Assembly (NCBI RefSeq): GCF_002575655.3
Contig: NC_053039.3
Location: forward strand, 240,848,622 to 240,912,621
DNA length: 64,000 nucleotides
Direction: 5' to 3'
Origin: Aegilops tauschii subsp. strangulata
Taxonomy: Eukaryota > Streptophyta > Magnoliopsida > Poales > Poaceae
The notes under the pieces were generated by a model that was not told where the DNA came from, did no database searches, and saw only the letters and a list, made by a program, of their open reading frames with translations. Positions 33,169 to 45,181 of the stretch are shown here, piece by piece; position 1 is the first letter of the stretch; each line of letters starts with the position of its first letter. The position numbers were made by a program, and so were the translations under genes.

Positions 33169-35605
33169 TGATACGTCTCCAAAGTATTGTTCCATGCTAT
33201 TATAGTATCAATCTTGGATGTTTTATATGCAATTATATATTATTTTTTGGGACTAACCAATTAACCTAGTGCCAAGTGATAGTTGTTGTTTTCTTGCTAG
33301 TTTTTGGCTTTTCAGAAAATCAATATCAAACAGAGTGCAAAGGGAAAGAAAAACTTTGGATTAATTTTTTCTAGACCAAAAGGGACACTCGAAGGTTCGG
33401 GAGAAGACCAGACGAGCCACGAGGGAGCAACAAGCTCGCTAGGCGCACCCCAGGCTTGTGGGCCCCTCGTGGCACGACCTAACTAATTCCACCTCTGTAA
33501 ATTCCCAAATATTCCCAATACATTAGAGAGCCACTCGAAATCCTTTTTCCGCCGCTGCTAGTTTCTATTCTTCCGCGATCCCATATGGAGGTCTTTTTCA
33601 GTACTCTGCCGCAGGGGGAATCGATCATGAAGGGCTTCTACATCATCCTTGCTGCCCTTCCGATGATGCTTGAGTATTTTACCACAGACCTACGCGTTCA
33701 TATCTAGTAGCTAGATGGCTTCTTCTATTTCTCTTTGATCTTCAATACAATGTTTGATAGAGGCAAAGGTGTCCCGTCTTTCAGTGAGATGGTGGCTATC
33801 GTTTTTGGTGGACTAGACTTTGACGATCTGACTAGGAACGTCGAGGACGTCGCGCCTTAGCAATCGATAAACAACTCTAAGAGGTTATTGACCACGCCGG
33901 AGGACGATCAACCTGACCACGAAGGTCTATTTCCTGCCAGCAAACAAAGAACAAGCAAGAAACTAAGATTGCAATATGGATATTGCGAATAAAAAAGGAA
34001 AGCTTTATTGATCAAGTGGGGTTCTGTGATGTCTTGGTCTGGTCGTTGAACACAAACGTAGTACGCGAAGTTGCAGCTATGGCAAACTTTTAATCTAAAC
34101 AAAACCTAAAGTCTAAATGATGCCCTAAGGGTTGTATATATGGAGGAAGAGGGGGGAATTTTGTGTCCCTTGGAGGAGGGGTCCGAAACCGGCCTAACTC
34201 TTGTTTCCCCACACATACGGACTCTAAAAATAGCCTATACTAAAGTATTTCGAAATTACATGGGCCTGGCCCAATAATAACGTGACGCAGCACCTAGAAT
34301 AGCCTCTAGACGAAATTTGTGAAGTGGCATCTTGTATATTTGGTCCAAGGCTTCATGCACTCATTATGGTGGCTTCAAAGTCCTGAAAACATCACTTGTA
34401 ACTCTGTTCTTGTTCCCCTTGCGCATGCCATCATCTCCATGCTTGATCTTTCTCCAATGTTCATCCTTCTTGTCCAAGCTAGGCCCTTCATTTGTAAGCA
34501 AGACAAATGTATCCAGTTTAGGCAGCATCATATTCTGATGAACATTAGAATCATTACCAAGAAACGAAAGTACCTGGTAATTTAATTGGTGTGCGCGAGC
34601 TCTAGTAATTGGTCCAGTATGTATAGCAGTAGGGGTTGTGGGTGTAACAATGGTATTGATGTCCTCATCAATGTTCTCCTCAATGTTCTTGTAGTTCTAT
34701 TCAATGTAACCTTCTTTTGCAGTATGTTTGTTGGGATCTAATGAACTGTGGGTTTATAATCAGATTATTCATGAATATTAATTGAGTCTTCTTTGAATTC
34801 TTTTATGAATTGAGTCTCTCCGATCGATCTATTTAGTTTGACCAACTAGATTGTTTTTTCTTGCAATGGGAGAGGTGCTTTGTGATGGGTTCAATCTTGT
34901 GGTGCTCAATCCCAGAGACAGAAAGGGACATGACACATATTTGTATTGTTGCCATTAAGGATAAAAATATGGGGTTTATTCATATTGCTTGGGTTTAGTT
35001 TGTCTGTATCATGTCATCTTGCTCAAGGCGTTACTCTGTTTTATTAACTTAATACCCTAGATCCTAGATGCATGTTGGATAGCGGTCGATGGGTGAAGTA
35101 ATAGTAGTAGATGCATGCAGGAGTCGGTCTACTTGTCTCGGACATGATGCCTATTTACATGATCATTTCCTTGAATATCCTCATAACTATGCGCTTTTCT
35201 ATCATTTTCCCAAGAATAATTTATTCACCCACCGTACTTTATGTGCTCGAGAGAGAGAGGACTTTAGTGAAAACTATGGCCCCCGGGTCTACCTTTATCA
35301 TATATAAAATCCAAAAATACCTAGATGCACTTTTATTTATTTTTATTTTATTTTGCAATTTATTTATTTGCCTACCACCACGAGATTTGATCCTTGCAAT
35401 TAACCGCCGAGGGGATTAACAACCCCCTTGTTTGTGTTGGGTGCAAGCATTTGCTTTTGTGTGTGTAGGTGTTGCTAACGAGGTTCTGTGTGGTTCTCCT
35501 ACTAGATTGATAACCTTGCTTCTTAACTGAGGGAAATACTTGTCTCTACTGTACTGCTTCATCCTCTCCTCTTCGAGGAAATCCCAATGCATCTCACAAG
35601 TAGCA
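33169..35605 (+). repeat. 3' LTR of the second Athila-like element, interrupted by a solo LTR
   Basis: It starts TGATACGTCTCCAAAGTATT and ends CATCTCACAAGTAGCA. Without the 916-bp insertion and its target duplication it is about 1.52 kb, similar to 5845-7393. Beyond 35605 the sequence changes to an ATHILA ORF-1-like gene, so this LTR marks the right end of the element. Confidence 0.85.
33755..34670. mobile_element. Solo LTR, 916 bp, unknown family
   Basis: The insert begins TGATAGAGGCAAAGG and ends GATGTCCTCATCA, with the 5-bp target duplication ATGTT at 33750-33754 and 34671-34675. TG...CA ends, a 5-bp duplication and no internal domain define a solo LTR. A TATATATG motif lies at about 34135. 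The full element was presumably lost by recombination between its LTRs. Confidence 0.8.
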
Positions 35606-36023
35606 CTGGGTTGAATCATTTTGTTTATCAAAGATGTGAGACATCTAAATGCATGACGCTTGAGTTCCTTAGTACTCTCTCACATAATATTGGTTTGATG
35701 CCAAATGAATATGAGGACGAGCGAATCACTTTCTATCTCTTGGATCAGGACTTTGACATCACTTTTAAACAGTGGTGTAATCACTTTGGCGTCCCCAACC
35801 ACCGTGATGACATTTGTTGTGTCTATTAGTTTACTAACCTTCACCCGAGGCAATCCTTTAACCAGACTAGTGTTTTTGGCTCAAGAGCTAGTTCCATTGA
35901 AAGTCCTGCTATACGTTACTTCTATTATGATACCACTAACTCGTTGCAGGCACAAGGAGAAGTTTCTAAGGTGAAGGGTGATCACATGCTAGTTCTCGGG
36001 AAAGCAACAAACCTTGACGTCCA
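35606..36023 (+). pseudogene. ATHILA ORF-1-like gene fragment
   Basis: The plus-strand frame reads CMTLEFLSTLSHNIGLMPNE, FYLLDQDFDITFKQWCNHFG and VPNHRDDI, with one in-frame TAG at 35827-35829. It continues with HPRQSFNQTSVFGSRASSIE and RYFYYDTTNSLQAQGEVSK to the insertion at 36024. This matches my memory of the ATHILA ORF-1 family, an uncharacterised protein of Athila retrotransposons. It is cut on the left by the LTR ending at 35605 and on the right by the element at 36024. It is the host in which the neighbouring elements nested. Confidence 0.65.
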
Positions 36024-37580
36024 TGATAATCCCCAAGTGCAGGGAATCATCGTAGCAATTTCCAAAGGTGGAAGTGATAAGTATGGAGTGTCGAACCCAC
36101 AAGGAGCTAAAGGTAAGATCAATATTCTCTCAAACCGTATCTGCCACTGATACGGCGCTACGTGCACCGAACGTTTGCTTCCAACTAGAAACGAGAAATA
36201 AAACTACGTTGTGGGTATGAAGAGGATAACTTTGTATGATATCGGAGAGCTAAAATATAAAAGTAGGTGTTGTTATCATAAAGTTAGAATATATTACTAA
36301 ATATTATAAATAGCGAGTGTGGAATAATGGTGGATTGGAGTGCGGAATTGTCCTAGGCAATTATTAACAAGACCGGTAACCACTATTGCAGTTTCATATG
36401 AGGGAGAGGCATAAGCTAACATACTTTCTCTACTTGGATCATATGCACTTATGATTGGAACTCTAGCAAGCATCCGCAACTACTAAAGTTCACTAAGGTA
36501 AAACCCAACCATAGCATTAAAGCATCAAGTCCTCTTTATTCCCATACGCAACAATCCCTCTTACTCGGGTTTGTGTTTCAGTCACTCACCAACCCAATAT
36601 AAGCGAATCATGAACGTATTGCAACACCCTACAGCGGGAATCCCTCACGCTTGCGCGACACGGAGGGCACCATAGGACAGCACCAAAATAAAACATACAA
36701 CTCATACCAATCTAGATCATCAATCAACCCAAAGACAAAAGATATCTACTCAAAATATCATAGGATGGCAACACATCATTGGATCATAATATGGCATAAA
36801 GCACCATGTTCAAGTAGGGATTACAGCGGGGTGCGGGAGAGTGGACCGCGTAAAAGAGATGAGGATGGTGATGATGGTGGTGATGTTGATGAAGACGATC
36901 ACCGCGGCGATGATTCCCCTCCCGATGGCACTCCCGCGCCACCAAGAGAGAGGGGGAGAGGTTCTCCCCCTTGTGCTTCCTCCTCCATGGCCTCCCCCCT
37001 AGATGGGGAAAGGTTCTCCCTCTGATCCTTGGCCTTCATGGCGATGATGGCCTCTCCGGGATACTCCTCCATGGCCACCGGTGATGATGGCCCCCTCCGG
37101 CAGGGTGCCGGAGAGGGCCTAGATTGATTTCTCGTGGCTACAGAGGCTTGCGGCGGCGGAACTCCCGATCCAGGTTAATTTTCCGAGGTTTCTGTATTTA
37201 TAGGAATTTTTGGCGTCGGTCTCATGTCAAGGAGGTGCCCGAGGTGTCCACGAGGCAGGCCCACGCGCCTGGGGGGGTGGGCGCGCCCCCCACCCTCGTG
37301 GGCACCCCGGGACTCTCCTGGCCCAACTCTTTTACTCCGAGGTCTTCTTTTGGTCCATAAAAAATCATCAAAAATTGGCTCATCAATTGGACTCCGTTTG
37401 GTATTCCTTTTCTACAAAACTCAAAAACAAGGAGAAAATAGAAACTGGCACTGGGCTCTAGGCTAATAGGTTAGTCCCAAAAATCATATAAAATAGCATA
37501 TAAATGCATATAAAACATCTAAGATGGATAATATAATAGCATGAATACTTCATAAATTATAGATACGTTGGAGACGTATC
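36024..37580 (-). repeat. 3' LTR (minus orientation) of the 36024-43155 element
   Basis: On the plus strand it runs from TGATAATCCCCAAGTGCAGG to GTTGGAGACGTATCA. A GATGATGGTGGTGATG-rich stretch (about 36860-36900) and a GC-rich palindrome around GGGTGGGCGCGCC (37275) are visible. Small ORFs in it are not coding in any supported way. Confidence 0.95.
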
Positions 37581-39816
37581 AGCACCCCCAAGCTTAATTC
37601 CTGCTCGTCCTCGAGTAGGTAAATGATAAAAGAAATAATTTATGAAGTGTGAATACTAGCAGGTGCACAAGTTTGATCAATGATAATTTCAATCACCTTT
37701 TCTAGAATCATTATATGTCATAACAGTAGCTCATCACATAAAACTTTTCATGATCAAGTAACAAGCCATTCACATGTTAAAGTATAGATCATAAACTTTC
37801 TTGAAAACTAACAAACAGCGTCCTTAGTCATCAAACAATTGCAATTCATCTTATTTTCAGGAAGAGTCTATGTCAGAGCTTTGATTTAGCAAACTCCACA
37901 TACTCAACTATCATTTAGTCTTTCACAATTGCTAACACTCACGCGATATTTATGGGTTCAAAGTTTTAATCACACACAGAGAAAGATAGGGGCTTATAGA
38001 TTCGCCTCCCAACCTTTTACCTCAAGGGTAATGTCAACAATAATAGTTCATGATGCCTTACATCCAATTGGATATATATATATCAGAATCTTTCCAACAC
38101 AAGGTGCTTGCCAAAGGATAAAATGTAAAAAGGAAAGGTGAAAATCACCATGACTCTTGCATAAGGTTGAGAGATAAAAGTAAAAGATAGGCCCTTCACA
38201 GAGGGAAGCAGAGGTTGCCATGTTCTTTCAGGGTTGGATGCACAAAATCTTAATGCGAAAGAACGTCACTTTATATTGCCACTTGTGATATGGACCTTTA
38301 TTATGCAGTCCGTCGCTTTTATTTCTTCCACATCACAAGATCGTATAAAGCTTATTTCCTCCACACTAGTCAATCATACATATTTAAAGGGCAATTTTTA
38401 TTGCTTGCACCGATGACAACTTACTGGAAGGATCTTACCCAATCCATAGGTAGGTATGGTGGACTCTCATGCCAAAACTTGGTTTAAGGATATTTGGAAG
38501 CACAAGTAGTATCTCTACTTAGTGCAAAGAATTTGGCTAGCATGAGGGGGAAAGGCAAGCTCAACGTGTTGGGCGATCCATGACAATATACTTTATTTCA
38601 GATATAAGAAAACATAACCCATTACGTTGTCTTCCTTGTCCAACATCAAACTTTTAGCATGTCATATTTTAATGAGTGCTCACAATTACAAAAGATGTCC
38701 AAGATAGTATATTTATATGTGAAATCCCTCTCCCTTCAATATTCTTTCATGAATTGTTCAAGTGACCAATTCTACGTTTGCTAACTTTCAATAAGTTCAC
38801 TACCTATACTTATTATGTGTGAAGTCATTACTCCCCATGTTATAAGCATATGAAACATATATAAATCAGACTTATGACATTCAATTTATTCAACCATTTA
38901 CTCATAGGATATACATGCAGCACATGAGTAAACGACAAACTACTCCAAAAGATATGAGTGAAGAACACTGAGTAGTCAAATAATTAACTAGCCATGGGAG
39001 GATTCTTTTTCATTCGATATTTCAGATCCAATGATTTTATTCAAAAAGCAAGTAAAATTGAAAATACGCTCCAAGCAAAACACATATCATGGGACGAATA
39101 AAAATATAGCTCCGAGTAAGGTATACCGATGGTTTTAAAGACGAAAGAGGGGATGCCTCCCGGGGCATCCCCAAGCTTAGGCGCTTGAGTCTTCCTTGAA
39201 TATTACCTTGGGGTGCCTTGGGCATCCCCAATCTTAGGGTCTTTCCACTCCTTATTCTCCTCATATCGATATCTCACCCAAAGCTTGAAAACTTCAATCA
39301 CACAAAACTTAACGTAACTTCGTGAGATAGGTTAGTATGATAAAGAGTAAACCATTCACTTTGGTACTGTTAAGGAAAAGTTTCATAATTGTTCTCACAC
39401 AATGTCTACTGTACCATATCATTTCTACAATTTATATTGAGAAATATAAGTCATAGAAACTAGAAAACAAGCAAACTATGCAATGAAAACAGAATCTGTC
39501 GGAAACAGAACAGTCTGTAATGATCTGAACATAAACCATACTTCTGCTACTCCAAAAATTATGAAATAAATTGGTGGACGTAAGGAATTTGTCTATTAAT
39601 CTTCTGAAAAAATAATCAACTCAAAAGCACTCTTCTGTAAAAAAATAACATCTATTTTCGTGAGCGCAAAGTTTCTGTTTTTTACAGCAAGATCACATTA
39701 ACTTTCACCCAAGTCTTCCCAAAGGTCTTACTTGGCACTTTATTGAAACAAAAGCTATAAAACATGATTAATACAGTAGATTAATCATGTAAACACACAA
39801 AAACAGTAAGGGTACA

Positions 39817-39870
39817 TATTGGGTTGTCTCCCAACAAGCGCTTTTCTTTAATGCCTTTTAGCTAGGCATG
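39817..39870 (-). other. Conserved hairpin cassette after the ORF stop (minus strand)
   Basis: The plus strand shows TTGGGTTGTCTCCCAA (39819-39834) followed by CAAGCGC and TAGCTAGGCAT. It lies seven bases beyond the stop of the ORF at 39877, in the same order and orientation relative to that ORF as the copies at 8178, 14365 and 52081. Confidence 0.6.
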
Positions 39871-39876
39871 ATGATT

Positions 39877-40293
39877 TCAATGATACATAATATACAAGAA
39901 TCGAAACACAAAGAGAGCATCTTGAAGAATATGACTAGCACATTTAAATCTAACCCACTTCCTATGCCTAGGGATTTTGTGAGCACACAACTTATGGGAA
40001 CAAGAATCAACTAGCATAGGAAGGCAAAACAAGTATAACTTCGAAACTTTAAGCACATAGAGAGGAAACTTGATATTATTGCAACTCCTACAAGCATGTA
40101 TTCCTCCCTCATAATAATTTTCAGTAGCATCATGGATAGCAACTTTGTTCTCATACTCAATTGGAACCTCTTCCGAAATAGTGGAATCATTACTAACTAA
40201 AGTTGACACTCTTCCAAATCCACTTTCATAAATATCACACGAAGATTCAACACCCTCCAAAATAGTGGGATTACTAATTCCTAAAGTTGACAC
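39877..40293 (-). pseudogene. Sole ORF remnant of the non-autonomous element
   Basis: This 138-codon frame contains NYYEGGIHACRSCNNIKFPL, LPMLVDSCSHKLCAHKIPRH and RKWVRFKCASHIL. The same protein, longer, is encoded at 52221-52991, so this is the C-terminal part of a family-specific ORF whose N-terminus has decayed. It is not clearly related to gag, protease or RT. Its function is unknown. The conserved hairpin follows its stop. Confidence 0.45.
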
Positions 40294-41560
40294 TCTTCCA
40301 AACCCACTTTAAATGATAGTATTATTCATACTCCAAAAGATATAAGTGAAGTTCGTGGAGCATTCTACAATTAATATAGATTAACCAATATCCAAGCTCA
40401 AAATGTATAAGTGAAGCACATGAAGCATTCTATAAAACCATACTCAAAAGATTTAAGTGAAGCACAAGGAGCAATTCTGTAAGATCACACTTAAAAGATT
40501 TAAGTGAAGCACATGACGTATTCTATAAATAAATGAAGGGCTATCTCATTCTAGCATGGTTCTTAAAGGAAAAACAAAAACACAAAAGACACAAATCATG
40601 TGAACAAAGCAAAAACCGAGGTATACCGATATTTGTTGAAGAAGAAAGATGGGATGCCAACCGGGGCATCCCCAAGCTTAGATGCTTGAGTATCCTTTGA
40701 AATATTTACTTGGGGTGCCTTGGGCATCCCCAAGCTTGAACTCTTGCCTCTCTTTATTCTTCTCATATTGATAGCTCCTCGACCTTCGGACACTTCATCC
40801 ACACAAAACTTTAACAAAAACTTGTGAGATCCGTCAGTGTAAAAAAGCAAATCACTACCTTTAGGTGCTGTAATGAACTCATTCTTTATTTATATTGGTG
40901 TTAAACCTACTGTATTCCAACTTCTCTATGGTTCATACCCCCCGATACTAGCCATAGATTCATCAAAATAAGCAAACAACACACGCAAGACAGAATCTGT
41001 TAAAAACAGAACAGTCTGTAGTAATCTGGAAGTTAGGTAAACTTATGTAACTCCTAAACTTATGAAGTAAATTTGAAAATTTTAAAAATTTGTACATAAG
41101 TAATGTGCAAAAAGTTTCAGACCCATTTGACCTTCCAGTAAAAAATGTAAATTCATGCACTACAGCCAAATTTCTGTTTTTGTTCTGCACATAGTAAACA
41201 AGCAATCTAATCATCCTAAAACCAAAGCTTGGCACCTTATTTTTATAATACAATGGATATATACAAGGGGATAATTATTTACAGAGAAACTTCCATCAAA
41301 AATTCTACATTGTTTCCGTGAGCATGAACACAAGTGCTCAAGGTCGACCCTCACTTCTTCAATGCATAACTTTCCAATCACTTCTCTTTTTTGAAAATCT
41401 TTTTAGGCATGAAAGGCAAGTAATTTTTTTGTATTTTCATTATTTTAATTTTTTTTGTATGTTTCACCCACAACTAAACAGAAACAAAAAGAAAAAACAA
41501 AATCTACTTAGTGAAGAAAGCAAACAAGCACACACGAGAATATCAACCCCACGCTATTGC

Positions 41561-41578
41561 TCCCCGGCAACGGCGCCA
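41561..41578 (-). other. Primer binding site, tRNA-Asp type (minus strand)
   Basis: The plus strand reads TCCCCGGCAACGGCGCCA, the exact 3' end of tRNA-Asp, so the minus strand is a perfect primer site. It lies ten bases outside the LTR at 41589. Confidence 0.92.
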
Positions 41579-41588
41579 GAAAAGAGCT

Positions 41589-43155
41589 TGATAATCCCCA
41601 AGTGCAGGGAATCATCGTAGCAATTTCCAAAGGTGGAAGTGATAAGTATGGAGTGTCGAACCCACAAGGAGCTAAAGGTAAGATCAATATTCGCTCAAGC
41701 CCTATCTGCCACTGATACGACTCTACGTGCACCGAACGTTTGCTTCCAACTAGAAACGAGAAATAAAACTACGTTGTGGGTATGAAGAGGATAACTTTGT
41801 ATGATATCGGAGAGATAAAATATAAAAGTAGGTGCTGTTATCATAAAGTTAGAATATATTACTAAATATTATAAATAGCGAGTGTGGAATAAAAGTGGAT
41901 CGGTGTGCGGAATTGTCCTAGGCAATTATTAACAAGACCGGTAATCACTATTGCAGTTTCATATGAGGGAGAGGCATAAGCTAACATACTTTCTCTACTT
42001 GGATCATATGCACTTATGATTGGAATTCTAGCAAGCATCCGCAACTACTAAAGATCATTAAGGTAAAACCCAACCATAGCATTAAAGCATCAAGTCCTCT
42101 TTATTCCCATACGCAACAATCCCTCTTACTCGGGTTTGTGTTTCAGTCACTCACCAACCCACTATAAGCGAATCATGAACGTATTGCAACACCCTACAGC
42201 GGGAATCCCTCATGCTTGCGCGACACGGAGGGCACCATAGGACAGCACCAAAATAAAACATACAACTCATACCAATCTAGATCATCAATCAACCCAAAGA
42301 CAAAAGATATCTACTCAAAACATCATAGGATGGCAACACATCATTGGATCATAATATGTGGCATAAAGCACCATGTTCTAGTAGGGATTACAACGGGGTG
42401 CGGGAGACTGGACCGCGTAAAAGAGATGAGGATGGTGATGATGGTGGTGATGTTGATGAAGATGATCACCGCGGCGATGATTCCCCTCCCGATGGCACTC
42501 CCGCGCCACCAAGAGAGAGGAGGAGAGGTTCTCCCCCTTGTGCTTCCTCCTCCATGGCCTCCCCCCTAGATGGGGAAAGGTTCTCCCTCTGATCCTTGGC
42601 CTTCATGGCGATGATGGCCTCTCCGGGATACTCCTCCATGGCCACCGGTGATAATGGCCCCCTCCGGTAGGGTGCCGGAGAGGGCCTAGATTGATTTCTC
42701 GTGGCTACAGAGGCTTGCGGCGCCGGAACTCCCGATCCAGGTTAATTTTTCGAGGTTTCTATATTTATAGGAATTTTTGGCGGCGGTCTCACGTCAAGGA
42801 GGTGTCCGAGGTGTCCACGAGCCAGGCCCACGCGCCTGGGGGGGGGGGGGGGTGGGCGCGCCCCCCACCCTCGTGGGCACCCCGGGACTCTCCTGGCCCA
42901 ACTCTTTTACTCCGAGGTCTTCTTTTGGTCCATAGAAAATCATCAAAATTGGCTCGTCAATTGGACTCCGTTTGGTATTCCTTTTCTGCAAAACTCAAAA
43001 ACAAGGAGAAAACAGAAACTGGCACTGGGCTCTAGGTTAATAGGTTAGTCCCAAAAATCATATAAAATAGCATATAAATGCATATAAAACATCTAAGATG
43101 GAAAATATAATAGCATGAATACTTCATAAATTATAGATACGTTGGAGACATATCA
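41589..43155 (-). repeat. 5' LTR (minus orientation) of the 36024-43155 element
   Basis: It is 1,567 bp and aligns end to end with 36024-37580. It has a longer G run (42839-42851) and a 2-bp insertion near 42358. It is bordered by the primer site on the left and the GTCCA target duplication on the right. Confidence 0.95.
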
Positions 43156-43327
43156 GTCCACTACTGCAGGATGCTGCTAACGCGACACTACGATCAGAGA
43201 CCCTTCGAGAAACTGTGTGCGATGCAATAATCGCAAACGGTGCTGTATGAAAAACGTCAGAAATGTATAAAACGTTTGCGATGATGGATGCATCAAACAC
43301 GGTTCAGGTTTTAGTTGCGTGTTCGAT

Positions 43328-43602
43328 GAAGGGCATACGGTTCAGTTCAATTAACTGTTTGCGACGAGGAGGAACAAAAGAAACGGGCATCCAGATGAAG
43401 GCGTGTGCGATACACAGCATATGGTTTACTCGGATGAACTGTTTGTGATTAAGGAGCACAAAAGAAACGGGCAGCCAGATGAAGGTGTGTGCGATATACA
43501 ACATACGGTTCACTCGGATGAACTGTTTGTGATTAGGCAACACAAAAGAAACGGTCAGCCAGATCAAGGTGTGTGCGATATACGCATGCGGTTCACTCGG
43601 CC
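43328..43602. repeat. 84-bp tandem repeat, about 3.3 copies
   Basis: Two full units (43397-43480 and 43481-43564) start GAAGGYGTGTGCGATA and end CAGCCAGAT or CATCCAGAT-like sequence. A shorter 69-bp unit precedes them (43328-43396) and a partial unit follows (43565-43602). Each carries the GTGTGCGAT motif of the CACTA-like element, so this is probably its subterminal array and may contribute to the promoter region of the gene at 43780. Confidence 0.85.
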
Positions 43603-43779
43603 ATTGTCGTCAGTGTGTGACCTCTGTGGCAACCGTTCGCTCCCCAGGCGCCTCTTCGTGTACCGTGGCAACTGTCCACCGCCTCTTCGCCTTTCCCTCT
43701 CGATTTGGAACTGTCGCACGCTCTTCCTCCCTCCATTTGCCTTCACCCTTCCTTCTGCCATTGTTCGATCATCTTCTCC

Positions 43780-45181
43780 ATGGAGGGAACAGGCCGGAAA
43801 CGACCCCGTTATTCTTGCCCCGATCTGAAAGATGACATGGTGGAGGAACTCATTGATCGGTGCAACGTCATCACCTCGGCTAGCATGGCAGGTTCGTTCA
43901 AGACCATTCTCGACTCAACTAATAACATCATTACAAGGAACCCAAGGGTCCAGGAGCGGTTTCATCTCCCCTATCTTCTTCGCCATGACCCTGCTGACTG
44001 GCGCGGGGACAAGGGAAGCCTCGCCTTGTGCAAGTTGATGCCACTTGATAATGATACGTATGATGTTAAGATGCCATCGCTTGAGGGCAAGGCTTGGGCA
44101 GGAGCAAATGGAGATTGGGCTGTTTATATTGGGTACAACTGCGAGTGGGAACTTGTGAATGAGTACACTCGTCACCGGGTTCCACTTCCAAAAATCTCAG
44201 ACGACTGCCCAGAGGTTGAGTACACCGGTATTCTACGTGAGTTCAGATACGATCATGGTGGCTGTCGTCTACGGAAGATAGCAATTTGTCAAGTTCCCAA
44301 CCGCTATTGGGATTACTCGAACTATGAAGTTATTGCTATCTTGACAAGCTTGTTGCCTTCCTTACTTCCACGCCTCGATGGATATTGCTCAAAAATCAAT
44401 TTTTTGTACACGGATGAGTACTATGATGCAATTCAATACGAGGGTCTTGCGTTTGCTGCCACCACTCGTGGCACTGTTTTTGCATGGAATCATCATGCTT
44501 TCGGTACGTTTGTCTTCCACCGTAATTATAATTGTTTCATCCACATGCATGCGGGTTAGCTAGTTTCCCTTTACTAATTAATTAACCTTCTTGTGTTTCC
44601 AAGGTCCTGTGAACATTCCACCACCTATAATTTTAAATTTTTATAACCAAGGGGGAGATGATGATGTTGATGATCACGAGCATGAGGACGAGCTGGACCC
44701 ATATACTCAGTGGCACCTGGCAACTTATTCCGGTGGATCACCTCTTCTTGTCTGTATACAGGGCACTCCTGATGTTACTAAGGAAGCAGGTGTTGTCTCG
44801 CATGGTCGCACTCTCCGGACCTATTCCAACATCTGTTGCAGGGTATTCGGGATGGATACTAGTGTACTAGCGCCAACACCTTCTCCCTGGTTCAGTATTG
44901 AAAGTCTTGGAGGAAACTCGCTCTTCCTTGGACAAAACTATCCAATGATGGTGGAAGGCGATCCAGATACTGTTGACACAACGTTACTACCATTTATGAG
45001 AAGCAACTGTATCTATACCTCGGTCATTGCTATGCTTCCCTACCGTCCCAATATGGGTCCTGACATAGGCCGCTTCAGCCTGGATGATCAGTCCTGCGTT
45101 GGTCTCGAGATTGACAGTAGTTGGCCCTTCCCAGAGAATCACTTCTGGTTCGAAGCAAGCGTTTGCAACGCCGATGAGTGA
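43780..45181 (+). CDS. DUF295 / F-box-like protein, two exons, apparently intact
   Basis: Exons 43780-44503 and 44604-45181 are joined by a canonical 100-bp intron (CG|GTACGT ... CCAAG|GT), giving 433 residues. The start is the ATG of MEGTGRKRPRYSC, after a pyrimidine-rich leader. The N-terminus (DLKDDMVEELIDRC) is F-box-like but weak. The body has DUF295/KIB beta-propeller signatures (PF03478): MPSLEGKAWAGANGDWAV, ELVNEYTRHRVPLP, FLGQNYPMMVEG, DIGRFSLDDQSC and a C-terminal WPFPENHFWF. Proteins of this grass-expanded family are thought to act as substrate receptors or relatives in SCF ubiquitin ligases; the substrate is unknown. No stop or frameshift is seen. It lies inside a CACTA-like element, so it may be a captured gene or a pseudogene in the making. 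Confidence 0.85.

Larger units (their letters stand above)
37581..41560 (-). other. Internal region of the 36024-43155 element
   Basis: It starts with the polypurine tract (GCACCCCCAAGCTTAATTCC on the plus strand) and is otherwise AT-rich and noncoding apart from the ORF remnant at 39877-40293. A block of roughly 600 bp occurs twice in direct orientation (about 39086-39680 and 40613-41190). Each copy carries a pair of GGCATCCCCAAGCTTA hairpins and the CAGAATCTGT...AACAGAACAGTCTGTA motif. No RT, RNase H or integrase is present. Confidence 0.75.
36024..43155 (-). mobile_element. Complete non-autonomous Athila-like Gypsy element
   Basis: Two LTRs (36024-37580 and 41589-43155) are flanked by GTCCA at 36019-36023 and 43156-43160. 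The minus orientation follows from the tRNA-Asp primer site at 41561-41578 and the polypurine tract beside 37580. The internal region (about 4.0 kb) encodes only a 138-codon remnant. By eye the LTRs differ at about 40 of 1,555 positions (near 2.5 percent). At the commonly used rate of 1.3e-8 per site per year this suggests insertion around one million years ago. Confidence 0.95.

Noticed and set aside
41561..41578. tRNA-Asp 3' end sequence, as if a tRNA gene
   Set aside because: Only the 18-nt primer complement is present, without the rest of a tRNA, at this site and at 7405 and 53022.
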